A stretch of DNA of 64,000 nucleotides, from the NCBI GenBank assembly GCA_902702965.1, contig CACRXP010000021.1, positions 765,254-829,253 of the forward strand, given 5' to 3'. A model generated the notes under the pieces. The model was not told the DNA's origin, searched no databases, and saw nothing but the letters and a program-made list of their open reading frames with translations. Below are positions 13,201-24,463 of the stretch, piece after piece. The translations under genes and the position numbers were made by a program. Position 1 is the first letter of the stretch; each line of letters begins with the position of its first letter. Source of the stretch: Spirometra erinaceieuropaei. Lineage: Eukaryota > Platyhelminthes > Cestoda > Diphyllobothriidea > Diphyllobothriidae.

Positions 13201-14699
13201 TGTAACCATAAAACCAATGACCTGTGTAAATCGCGATCTGCATTCACATAATTCTTTAATTTCTTCACATTGTTGCTTATTATCAAGATCTTTATATGCA
13301 GATAGGGAGTTCAAACGTGTAAGCCTACTTCCCGCAAATACACTAAGTGATAAAGGAAATTATATTTTAGTGGTGGCTGTCCCGACATCACTGAGATTCA
13401 GCGCTTTGCAGATGTCTAAAATTATTTTATTACCTGACGTAAAGAAACTGCCATATTAGGGGGCCCCTGCAAAGTTCCTGCGAATCCAATGCAACAGGAG
13501 CAAACATATGCATAACTACTCTTCCCTCTACCCACTTGGTAGCAAACTATATCTTCTTTAAATTGTCTACTCAGAAAGAGAGTATCTTTCAGTTTTAAAA
13601 ACTTTCCCGATTATCCAATACTTTTTAGCTCAACTGGCCGTTGCACATCCATTCAGGGTTCCCGAACCACAAGCTGTATAATTTTTGCGCAAAGAAAATC
13701 ATATATTTCTGTCTGCCATTAGGAACAGAACTTCTAGGGCTCATAATATTGCGAAATGGATATGGACCATACTGTCCACTTTATGAATAGCACTAATAAT
13801 TGTGCCTGTCCGTTGATGTGCGACTGGACACTTCAGGGTCTTAAAAAGTCTCACAGTTAAAAACCTCAATAAAACCAAGAGATACCTTTCTTTCGAAAAC
13901 AAAATTTGAAGTGGTCTTAATTTCATACCAACTGCGTATTAAGAAGAAATTTTTTTGCATTTTTTCCATAAGATATATTTAAATTCATGAAGGTATCCAA
14001 AAATTAATGGAAAAGGTGCACGCTAAGCAAACAGTCATTTTTTACATGATGTGGTCCAAGAACGCAGCCGATAAAACGCTCGTTCAAAATTCGACATTCT
14101 GACATGACCGGAATATGTTGGTAGTATGCGACACGATAATTCATACGACAACTCTCCTTAAGTAGTCATTTCGAATTGAAAATGCCTTTCTGGAATTTCG
14201 CTTAACATTTCATGAGATGACACACCTACCGTTTTAAATTAGCTGTGACTGCGGCTGTATTTCTCGCTCGATAGCGGCAATCTTATAAATATCTTCTATG
14301 TTTTTCCCAGATGCCTTTAAAATTTTTGGTTTTTAACAGTACTCACTAACTGTAGAGTGTGCTAGCATAGACAACGAAAACTAATTTGGCATGTTCTTGC
14401 AGAAATACTAGCAGTGCGCAACAGTTTTAGCCATTGACATAATTCGTACACGTATTCCATCGCATCACTTTAATTCATTTCAAACTAATCCTAAATCCGT
14501 AGACGTCGCATTTCAGTGCTCCTCTTAACTCGACACAGTTTCGATTTCCCTAATTTACTCTTTAACGCAGAGCAATCAACCTCCCTTCCTAGATGAAATG
14601 TAGGTTTTGTATCACCTACATCGAGGATCTCCCACTTTTTACCCTTCTTTAGCATTTTCATATGGATGTTCATTGTTCCCTTGGTAAAATGACTTAAGA
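13201..14699. other. No recognisable gene
   Basis: AT-rich spacer between SPH1 and SPH2. No domains, splice-flanked frames or repeat matches were seen. Confidence 0.3.
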
Positions 14700-14700
14700 G

Positions 14701-14835
14701 AAAGATGTATTCGAGTGCATCGTATTCATCTCAGCAGACCTGCCACCAAATTCCACCTTCTGAAAATGAAAGATGTATTCGAGTGCATCGTATTCATCTC
14801 AGCAGACCTGCCACCAAATTCCACCTTCTGAAAAT
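14701..14835. repeat. Perfect 68 bp tandem duplication
   Basis: The segment 14701-14768 (starting aaagatgtattcgagtgc) is repeated without visible change at 14769-14835. Perfect identity implies a recent event or an assembly artefact. Confidence 0.9.
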
Positions 14836-14910
14836 CCGTAGCCTTCCAACCTTGATTTTGTTTTACATTCTGAAGGAGATTTGATTACTCCACTTCCTAG
14901 AATAAGGAGG

Positions 14911-15015
14911 CTGGAAACTGATCAAGCACGGAAACTATTTATTTTTCCTTTATCCCGCAGAAGCTCGAAAGTTGGAAAAAATAAATAAGCCCTTTTCCGT
15001 GCCTGATCAGTTTCT
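14911..15015. repeat. Imperfect hairpin, about 37 bp arms
   Basis: gaaactgatcaagcacgg at the left arm (from 14911) is mirrored by ccgtgcctgatcagtttc at the right arm (ending about 15015). A short loop of about 26 nt lies between them, and the AT-rich inner arms also pair. It may be a small foldback element or the end of a lost transposon. Confidence 0.7.
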
Positions 15016-15421
15016 TACTTCATTATTCATACCTATAACCGGTACCTAAACATCCTTCTCTATTTGTGAAAAGTAAGTATGATCATGTCTCCTAAACAAT
15101 GCGTGCTGGACACCGGCGGCACGTTCTTAATTATGTATAATCGTTTCTTCCAAAACGTTTTTGAAATTTAGCATTAAGAAAGCTACTTTTAAGCAAATTT
15201 GGCTAGATTATGCTTTTGTTAAACGGAATTTTTGAGAATTTTGCGAATAAACGATGAAATAATCATCCATATTTTTATTTCCAATAAAAAAATTAAAAAA
15301 TACCGTCTGTTTCATTCAAAGAGATGGAGTTGAAGTTTATCAGTAAGCATGCGTACTAACCAATATTAAAAATGTCATGCGGTCCCTATTCAGACATATT
15401 CCTCCTTCGGCTCAAAACAGG

Positions 15422-15427
15422 TTTATT
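15422..15427 (-). terminator. Possible poly(A) signal overlapping the SPH2 stop
   Basis: On the minus strand the final codons read AAA TAA A, so AATAAA overlaps the stop codon at 15423-15425. No better hexamer was seen in the next 100 nt. Overlap with a stop codon can occur by chance. Confidence 0.25.
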
Positions 15428-18400
15428 TAATTTTCAGAGAAGTATTTTCTGAAAGCCATTGGAGAAATGAAGTCAATTTCGTGGTGACTGCCCATTTTGC
15501 GATGCACTTTTCGTCACCGTTGCTCAAGACGCCATTTAAATACCAGCGTTTTTCCTCCTTGGGACGACAAAAAAGTCCACCACCAGCATCTCCGTGGCAA
15601 GGGCTCTGAAATGAAGATTAACAGTTGCTGTATCTACTCGTATCCGACAAATGTTAAATGTACAATAGACAGCAAACCTGCACCCTCAGACCTGCCGCAC
15701 ACACCTCAAAATTATGTGGATACACCGATTGCGAAAAAAATTAACTTCCCTCATCTTTCAACTCCGGAAAAAAAACTCAATGTAGTTTGAACTACTTTTC
15801 TGCTGGAACTGCGAGACAAGTCTCATAAGGAAAATGTTTCTGGTCACATTGCACAAGCGGCATAGTACATTGTTGATTTATGTAACCTTTGTATTTTAAG
15901 GCATATTAAAAAATTACGAAGCTCTCAAACGTCCCGGTAACCAAAAGCGACACGGATATTTTCACCAGCTGCTTCAACCCTCCCAAGCTAAATGGACTTA
16001 TGTTTCCTCTACATGTTTGATTTTCTGAGTGAACCATTTTTAACTTCCACATAGAAAACCTAGCAATTTAAAGGGGTAAAGAACCGACTAAAACGATTCC
16101 AACAAGAAATAGACCAATGCCAGTCATGGAATCATCACGCATTCTAAAATTCTTCAAGCCCTCTAAACACTCCAACTTCTTATTCTTAATTATTTAACAT
16201 TCAAAAATAACACTTTTTTATTGGTAGAGACCATATTCCTCAACTTTCGGCGTTATCGTGTTTTTCTATGTTTTTTTTAAATTCAAAAATCAGTTTTTTC
16301 GTGAAGCATCTATGGCTTACCCTTGCTTCAACTTCAATGCAACTGTTTTTATCCTCGCTGATTGGAAACGTCGATGCCGTGCATTTCTCGTGTCCAGCAA
16401 TAGAAACTTCGGCCTCTCTGAGTACTCTCGGATTCTTCCATTCCTTAACAGTACCTCGCCTCAAGACTGCACCCCATCCGGCATAATAGCAAACATCTTT
16501 TGATTGCAACTTTAGTTCTGCACTTGGAACGCAAATGTAATCCACCGTCTCGGCTATTAGAGGCAAAAACAGGAAAAATATATGCAGAACCTTGAAGCAA
16601 CTGCATAAGACCAACTGGAGAAAATAATCTTTTATGCCAATTTCTCGATTTCATTGAAAATAAAACGAAAAATTTGTTTGATTTCTACTAGATGTGTCCG
16701 ATTACTATCCCCTGAAACCACTGTAGTCCCTATCTGCAGGAATGCTGCTAGATTCAGTGATATAGGAATGCCAGCTGGGTTTCGTTAAGACTGGGACCTG
16801 AAAGGTGCCTGTTTGTCACGGATGCAGCTAGTCCCCAAACATATGTTCCATTTCAGAATGAAAGTGTGTTTGTTAGCCTTTATTCACTCAACTGTCCAAC
16901 AGTTTCGTGAGCGACAAGTTGGAGAAGCCATATGTGATAATGAGTTATGGGGACACTTGGTATCACGATTTTGGAATAAATTTAGATTAAATAAAGCATC
17001 TATCTTTACTCACTATAGATGACTCATGAACATGTAGTAGTTCCAAATAATGCTTTCATAAGTACCACAGCTTTGAACATAATTAGGAAATGACAGTATA
17101 ACGGAATGACGGTGAGAATTGAAGCTGAGCATCATGAACGTTATTTTAATTGGAAGAAAACATGACGTTGTCTACTTTGATATTAGTGCTGTTTCGTTTC
17201 TTAAAATTTCCAGGTAAGAATATGTACAGATATAATTGCAAAAATTGTCAAAAGCTCACTGACTAACATATTACCTGCGTTACGCTTCTGATTTCACCGG
17301 GCACAAGGTGAAAACTTTTAGAATACTATTAGATTGTAGGACTATTGATCTTCCAAATAACCCGTGGCTCTTATTTTCAGGGGTGTCGTTATCTTCAATG
17401 AACTTAGGAATGCCCGCTAACTTTTGATAATATAAGATTTCGAACGGATTTTTGTGGAATAAACATCAACTTTAACGTCCAGCGCATATAAACCTCTTCA
17501 TATAGAACCGCCACATCTGCAGTAAACTCTAGAACATATAATAGTTTCGAAAGGAGAGTATTTCGGTTCACTTTTGTCGAATTAGTCATACAATCAAGGC
17601 TTTTTCGGATTTGCCTGTTAAAATATCACAATCTTCTACTACTACTGACCAAATTATTCTCCTTAGGTATAGGAAAACCAAAATTTAGAATTTCCTCAAG
17701 AGCTTAGCTCTACCAGTTTGACTACAGTTGTGTGCCTACCACCTAAAAATCCGTTATTCTCAGCAAAGTCACCAGCTATTTAATCAAAAATCGGAAAAAG
17801 TAATGTTTTATCATACTTCTTTTAGCTTTTTCAGAAAGCTGCAGTAGGGCCACGTCTGCACTAGCACTTCCCGATTCATTTTTGAACGTTGGATGTATCT
17901 GAACAAGTTCTATTTTTAGGGACTGGAGTGATGAATTAGGATTGGTAAATGTGTGTTCGCCAAGATGAGCAAGGAGTGTGTCTCCGGTGACAGTCGTAAT
18001 ATTAAATGTCTTCCCAGCAGGCATGTCGTCACACGTAATGAGTGATCGAATACAGCGGGCTGATGTAAGTACCAGCTTATCACTAATTAGTGTTCCTCCG
18101 CAAAACGGATGCTGGCCTCTGTTGCCGGACCACAGTCCTACCTAAAAGATAATAAGCAATTAAAAGTTTAAGTGAAACAAAACGACTGCGATGCTACAAC
18201 GTTGAAGGTATATGTTAGTGTTCTAATCATAGATCGTGGATACTCCATTATTTGTTAAGGTTTCGCTTTGCAAAATATAGCATCAGAGAGCAGATTAAAA
18301 ACGCGCAAATACTATGAATAGAGGTCACAAAACTATTAGCTGAAATCTGCAAGTGTGCCTCCTTTCATAATGTAGCAACTAACTGGCATTTCATGGGGAT

Positions 18401-21400
18401 AGGAATAATACGTAGATGTGTTAATTATTTCTGGAGAAATGGTAGACACGGACATTTTGACAAGAAGATTCTCCACTTGTCCGTCCGTATTCACTCTCGA
18501 GCCTGTCATCGGAGACAGCACCGGTCAGCAGTGGTGGACGGACAGGAAGTGCTACGCTCATAATCACAAGCCGATTACAACTGGTAGCGTTCAGCATTTA
18601 TTACATATTGTCGCGCTCTGTGTGGCACTGGCTGCATCATTCCTTTCCGGGTAGTTAGAAACTGCGATTTCCGCGCCGCTTTTGGTGATAATTGCTCGAC
18701 AATTTGGCCTACTGGTACCGTCGATGGTAGTAATATTGTTTACTTGCGCACTACCCACGCAATTATGCATTCAAAAGGCAAGTTGGCGAACATACGTCTG
18801 CTTTCGACAAATTCACTTCAGACCTGTACATTTATATGGCTATTGAAGTAATGAATAAATAGATACGAGCAAGTAGATAATTATGCTGTAGCTCGGGTTT
18901 GGAGAGGGGAGGGGAGGGGAAAGTGAAAAACCAAAAGTTCGGTCAGCGCCAGAGAGAAGGTGGGTCCCCCAGGAAGGTAATTATATTCGGATGGCTAATT
19001 TAGTGGCTTTGAAACATGACAGCCGTGGGACCTGTATGAAGTTCTTCTGTGCTCATAGGACCGGTTCGCGTAGCCTGATTGCAGCCGCCTCTGTCGTAGC
19101 CAACAGCCGCTGCCCCAGTAGTTTTGGATAGCTTGACGGGACCTTGTAACTCACTCTGAAGGTGTCTCTGGCGTCTACACGGTGGTCTGTCTACCATGTG
19201 CGCGAGGACCGAGCTGTTGTTGTTCTTTATTTGAGCCTTTCCTAACCATGCTGGAAGATGCTCTTTTATTCTTTTGGACAAACGCCGGCTCGTAAGATCA
19301 ATATATTCTGTCCCACAGCAGCAGGTGAAGGACCAAATACACTTAAGGGTGGTCTGAGCAGGTAGTCTGTCCTTGACCTGGCCGTATAGGATGGGACTAT
19401 TGGAGAACAGTACACGGGTTTCAGCTGCTGGAATGGTCTGTGATACACCTTGAGTAAGGCGTCTTCTTAAAAGTTCACTTGGTGTATCCCTTTGAAGTGG
19501 GACCCTGATGAAGAGCCTTTTCTTTCCTACCGTCAGTATCGGTGGCTTTGGTGGTCTTTCGGTCATGTTTTCATCAATGTATCGATCAGGATACCCGTTT
19601 TGACGAAAAAGGCTTTCGACGATTTTAAGCTCTTTCTCGCCGCCGTCAGCTGAGCAGATTCTTCCCACTCTTTCTGTCAAACAGCGGACTAAATTACGTT
19701 TAAAGTTTAGCGGTACGAAACTCCCAAAATGGGTGTATTGCCCGGACCACGTTTTCTTACGATAAGCGCTACGTCGAATGTTGCCGTCAGGCATTCTACT
19801 CAGAAGCACATCCAGAAATGGAAGTGAACCGGACTGTTCTTCCAGAGTTAATTTGATTGCTGGGTGCGCCTGATTTATATCACCCAGTAGAATTGAGCTG
19901 TCTCTTTGGTTCGGTGCAATTGCGAATATATCATCCACGTATCGTCCATTTTATTTCAGACTGTTGATCTGGTGACGTAACTACAAAGCCTCTAACTTGC
20001 GCATGAATATCTTCGCCAGAAGCGGGGCAAGGGGCGAGCCCATATCTACGCCGTCCATCTGTCTATATAGATTGTTGTCAAATAGGAGCTGCACGTTCAA
20101 GGTACAGCTGAAGTCCGCCTGAAGTCCTTTCAAACAGTCAGTCAGTTGTGCTATCAATGCCAGAATAATCGTCATAATTATCGGGACTTGCTGACGAAGT
20201 CACACGTGGAGAAGTTAGGGCAACTCTGTCAGAACAAAGACCCCCTAATAACTAGATCAGATAAGGGAACTGGCGTTATTTTGATGGACAGGGTGGACTA
20301 CATTACAAAAATACAGGCAATTCTGTCGGATCAGTAAAAGTTTAGAGAGACCGAAAGGGAGAAGGATCGTACAGATGAGATTGAAGCACAAATGACTGGC
20401 TGGTTGAAAAGACTTCAAGCGGATGGCTGCATAAGCGAACCCGACACAGAGCGCCTCCGACCCGTCGGCACGCATATACCTCGGTTATATGGCTTGTCGA
20501 ATATCCACAAAAATGGCACATCGGTATGTCCAATCCTCGATATGAGGAACACGCCGTATCATGCAATAGCGAAATGGCTAGCGGCAACAAGTGAACTCGC
20601 ATTTTCGGAATTTTAAGGAATTGCGTAAGAAGGTGCTGTCTGCGTTTCTCGTTTCTTGCAGCATTTTGCAAGCTGGGTAGCGCATTATACAGTGTCCATG
20701 TGTCACTTACATTTCTCTCAGAAAATATCCTGATCCTATTTACAGTTATATCCCAAGTCAGATACTTGAAGTGGCTGAAGCAGAACAATATGAAAATTAC
20801 AGGACATTTCAATAATCCCAGGCAAGTATTTCCGTGTATCTACTCGTTTAAACACTAAGAGACACTTAAGGAAGGCTTTCTATTCCTAAGTTTTAGCGTA
20901 CAAATTTTTTCGCTGAGTGGTTTACGAGGCAGGCAGCGTGTGTTTACGTTCAAAATTATTCTCGGTTTACGTTTGTGGGATAGTACAATACAGATGATCA
21001 TTTTTAATTACCTGTCATTAACCAAATAATAAAATCAAATAATTTTTTTACACCCTTTCTTATTTTTGTATCGTAAGCATCAGCGATGGACTCGCCGGTT
21101 AGTTGATAATAATCGGTCTTTGGAACTCACAGCTAATCACAAATTTTAACGAGACAAAACATATGCTGTGAAAATATCGCAATGGATTTACAAGCCAGGG
21201 CCAACTGTGTGCGGTTGCTTGTGTTTTTGAGTACATGGCCTCTTCCTTCCACAGTCGAGGTACTTTAGGGGTTCCACAATCTGCCGGGAATCCTTTCAAC
21301 GTAGAAATACCTGATGCAAATGATACAATTATCTTGTCAAAACAAAGTGAAATTTTTTCTTTGCTTGCAAAATATAATGCAATTTCACATAAAGGGAATG

Positions 21401-21499
21401 TCGTATAAAACTGTTAAAGCATTTCATACAAGCAAACCTACATGTGCCTGTATTCGATAGCAACAGACAAGTTATCATCGACAGGAGGAACGGTTTCAT
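15423..21499 (-). CDS. SPH2: secreted S1 serine protease homologue, inactive (His to Arg, Ser to Ala)
   Basis: Five exons: 21442-21499, 21192-21310, 17817-18141, 16321-16553 and 15423-15605, giving 305 residues. Lengths 58/119/325/233/183 match SPH1 except for one extra codon in the last exon. Residues 1-19 are a signal peptide ([14 protein letters not shown]). Landmarks are C31, SWPWLVGLWS (55-64), HPFCGGT, TSARC (85-89), SADVALLQL (153-161), YAGWGA (191-196) and CHGDAGGG (248-255). H57 is Arg88, D102 is Asp155 and S195 is Ala252. The activation site reads MYSK in place of IVGG. Two of three triad residues are therefore gone, while the mapped Cys positions match SPH1, so the fold is expected to stand. 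Sequons are at N106 and N147. Intron 2 is 3050 bp and holds a Penelope-like insertion. Inferred role: secreted pseudoprotease. Confidence 0.9.
18903..18922 (+). repeat. GGGGA purine tract
   Basis: A short run of repeated aggggagggg units near the 3' side of the Penelope-like insertion in SPH2 intron 2. It may be part of the element end. Confidence 0.5.
18990..20175 (-). mobile_element. Penelope-like element: RT C-terminal half plus GIY-YIG endonuclease
   Basis: The minus strand reads through RT motif [17 protein letters not shown] (within 19981-20175), then [11 protein letters not shown] near 19940. A thumb region follows, and then a GIY-YIG-type nuclease with [15 protein letters not shown] and [10 protein letters not shown] (about 19200-19330). 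This order, RT then GIY-YIG, is diagnostic of Penelope-like retroelements. The RT segment has in-frame stops at 19981-19983 and just before NGRYVDD, so the copy is dead. It lies within intron 2 of SPH2 on the same strand as the host gene. Confidence 0.85.
20146..20616 (+). mobile_element. Penelope-like element: inverted N-terminal RT segment
   Basis: The plus strand encodes the upstream RT region of the same kind of element: [32 protein letters not shown], then [13 protein letters not shown] and [10 protein letters not shown]. One in-frame TAA lies at 20335-20337. It is head-to-head with the C-terminal half on the minus strand, with the junction near 20150-20175. Its N-terminal end abuts the junction. 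The section between AKWLA and the GVDMGSPL side is missing about 40 residues. Confidence 0.8.
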
Positions 21500-21538
21500 C
21501 TTCTGCAAAAACTTATTGGAAAACATTCAGACTACCTG

Positions 21539-21573
21539 TAAATAGTAAGCGCGAAAGTTCCTAGAGCCAATCA
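21539..21573 (-). promoter_or_regulatory. Candidate SPH2 core promoter
   Basis: On the minus strand an inverted CCAAT box (gattgg, 21567-21573) and a TATA-like tactattta (21539-21547) precede the ATG at 21499. Order and spacing resemble those of SPH1. Confidence 0.3.
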
Positions 21574-21599
21574 CAAATAATCATGCGTGGTTACTTTTC

Positions 21600-22400
21600 C
21601 GCGGCTACTTTAAGATGCAGTCTGGAACTTTCACTCAAAGATAAAGACAAGCGGTGTTTCTTACCATCGATCGTGTCATGCCCAATCCCCTTTCAGGAAG
21701 CTGTGGCTACAGCGTAGAACAAACATTAATGTTTTTAAGCATGCGCCTCAAGACTCCTGCAAACTTTAACGGGAGCCAATAGAGTGCTCTCTTTTGGAAA
21801 AACCTAATCATGTTATTAGTTGCGACAAACCGGGAAACTAATCCACCACGCATTACCTTTAAAATGTGAATCTTCGAGTCTAATTGTGGCAGCCGTTTTT
21901 GACTTTGTGTCTCCAGACAAGTTATCTAGAAGGACATGTTTTGAATTGTAAACGACTACAAACAGACCGTCAGCAAATGATAAATATTTGTCCACGTCAG
22001 TTTCAAATACTGTCCATACATATAGTGAATATAATTGTTTTCAACAATTTTATAAAAACATGCCCTTCCGTTTCATGATTTAAGACCCATCTTAATGATT
22101 TTTATGGGCTGTTTTACATACAATGACGGCAAATCGTGAAACACATAATTTACTAGAAGATACTGGCAAGGACATATGTAACCTTGCGAGCAACAACAAG
22201 AACGATGGCAATGACCGAAGCCCATCGTACTTGTGCCAAAAATTATCTGACATATGCCTTCTTTTGGTAGATTGCAGTTGGTAGCCAGACTTTATACGTT
22301 GATACTGTCGACGTACTTACTTGTTATCAGTGCGTGTGTTTACCTTGCCTAGGGAACTTGTTATCAGTCAGTGTGCTTCTAATGAGTTAGTGAGGTCGTC
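21600..22400. other. Spacer upstream of SPH2
   Basis: AT-rich sequence without gene or repeat matches. It may contain more SPH2 regulatory sequence. Confidence 0.3.
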
Positions 22401-22406
22401 CGTTTC

Positions 22407-22835
22407 TGTCAGGCTGTTGGGTTTAGTGAGGTTAAGGGTTAGGCGTAGGTTAGGTTTTAGGATTAGGGTTTGCGTTTTAGGGTCAGGTTTCAGTGTAAGG
22501 GTTAGGGTTTAGGTTTACGATTACGGTTTGGCTTTGGCGTTCAACTTTAGGTTTAGGGTTAGAACATTTGGCTTCCGTTTTACGGTTGAGGTTAGGATTG
22601 GGGTTCCGGTTTATAGTTTCCGATTTTCGGGTTAGGGTTAGGATTCAAGGTTAGGTTTGCGGTTTAGGGTTAGGGTTAGAGTTTACGATTAGGTTTCAAT
22701 ATTACGGTTGCGGTTAGGTTTTAGAGTTTGGGCTATGCTTATGGTTTACGTTTAGGTTTCAACTTTCGGTTAGGGTTAGGGTTAAGGTTCCCGTTAGGGC
22801 TACAATTAAGATTAGGGTTAGGGGTAGGCATTAGA
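22407..22835 (+). repeat. Degenerate interstitial TTAGGG-like repeat
   Basis: Dozens of units such as ttagggttaggg, ggtttaggtt and ggttaggatt on the plus strand, intermixed with decayed forms. TTAGGG is the usual flatworm telomere unit, so this is an old interstitial telomere-like tract. Unique sequence flanks it on both sides. Confidence 0.8.
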
Positions 22836-24440
22836 CAGGGACCTTCCCACTCGCTTTCCCATTCCTGCCTATCAACTGCGATCTAACCCTTCTTTTTAGA
22901 CGGGTGATTTAAAAAGCATTCTACCCTTAATAAACAGGGACTTTTCAATTCTGAAATATATCCGAATCAGATGATAAGCCCTGAAATTTCGAAGTTGAGT
23001 CAACGCTTGCTGCTCACCAGTGAGTGTTGGCAATCCAGCCTGAATATTCATGGGCGCCAAAGGTCTAAAGGGGCCCTAAGCATAGCGATGCATTAAAAGA
23101 CGCCATCATTCGCCAGCCTCCGAAATGCCGCGAAAATGACCTTTAGTCCGCAAATCCAGTTGTGTGCAAGTTTTCTACAAAATCTAAAACAGCGACGAAG
23201 GCGACCCACCGTCCCAGTGATCGGGGCGCTCAGGAAAATAAAGCCGACGCGTTTCCGCTGCAGCAACTGAAGTCAGGGGAGGGTTTTCGCATCGGCTGTC
23301 GTCTGTTCTTACTACTGAGCATCTTCGTTTATTACCTTCAATAATAAACGTTTGTCCACGTTCAGAGGATATAAGTGGAATGACTCCTGAAATCGCTTTT
23401 CCGTAATTATGTCTAGGAACGCATAATTTCGATTTCTGTCCCATGGCGGCAACATGCAAATGGAAAATTTTGTAGGACTGACTCAAATTACCCTCTGAAC
23501 AGGACACGAGAAAAGGGTCCGCCTGCAACACGGGTGACTTTGAGCAAACTTCCAGCGAAATCAAGGTTAGGTTATGGACTAGGTTTAGAGCTAGATTTGA
23601 AGTTGACGGTAAAGAAAGGCAGGAGCAAGCTACGGATTAAGGCATGGGTTCGTGTTAACTGCAGAGGTAAGGTCTAGGGAAGAGTTAGGAACCAGATAAG
23701 GGGAACGGTTTGTTTTTATACCAAGGTTATTTTTGGGGTTAGGATATGGAAATATTTAGCGCCTTCTGGAACTATGCGCAGGTTGACCTTTATTACTTGG
23801 GTTGGGCGTACCTGATCCCATGCCCTGTTTAGGAGATCGCATAAGTCAGTCCTACCGGAATTTGGAAAAATTCATTTTCCCCAGAAATCAAGTGTTCACC
23901 TTGATGACATTACAAGGAGCTTTTTGCAATAGAGATAAGCACTTGGAAAAAAGCTGTCTGACTGCTGCGAACTGGACTCATTTTAGCAGGAACGACCTGG
24001 CGGGAGATTGTCGGTTGTCTACTTTCAGTTTTCAGGCCAGTGTCTATCTTTCTTCCTAGCTTTGAATGAAAGTCTTTTTCTTGTACTGCTAGTGGTGAAA
24101 CACATGACTCGCCACAGCCCTCAAGCAATATATCTCGGTAACGGTAGGGTGAAGGACCCCAAATAGTTGCTGCACACAAAAACGTGCTAATATGCTTGCC
24201 TTAACAGGTTTTCGTTATTACTTTACACACTTCGGTTTCGCCCTTCTCCTTTGGTTTGTTTACCGGTCTCCGCCCGGCCGCCCGCCCTCCCAGTGGCTTT
24301 GGCTTTTAATTCGAACGATTGCAAGTCAACTTCCATAGCTATTCGTATATTCACTTTTAATTAATTATTCGTTCTTGCGATAAGTTTCCGAACCTCTAAT
24401 ATTGCGTTAATTCACATACCCGTAGTTTGGCACTGCATTA
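22836..24440. other. Spacer with sparse telomere-like remnants
   Basis: The stretch 23560-23760 keeps scattered 'ggttagg' and 'gggttaggat' units of the same kind as the tract upstream. Frames of 85-126 codons exist but show no domain or splice pattern. Confidence 0.3.
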
Positions 24441-24463
24441 TTTAGTCACCCGGATCTCCTGCC

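Noticed and set aside
20342..20812. 156-codon minus-strand frame
   Set aside because: Antisense to the inverted Penelope-like RT segment, whose plus-strand motifs are clear.
22407..22835. True telomere end
   Set aside because: Units are degenerate and unique sequence including genes continues on both sides.
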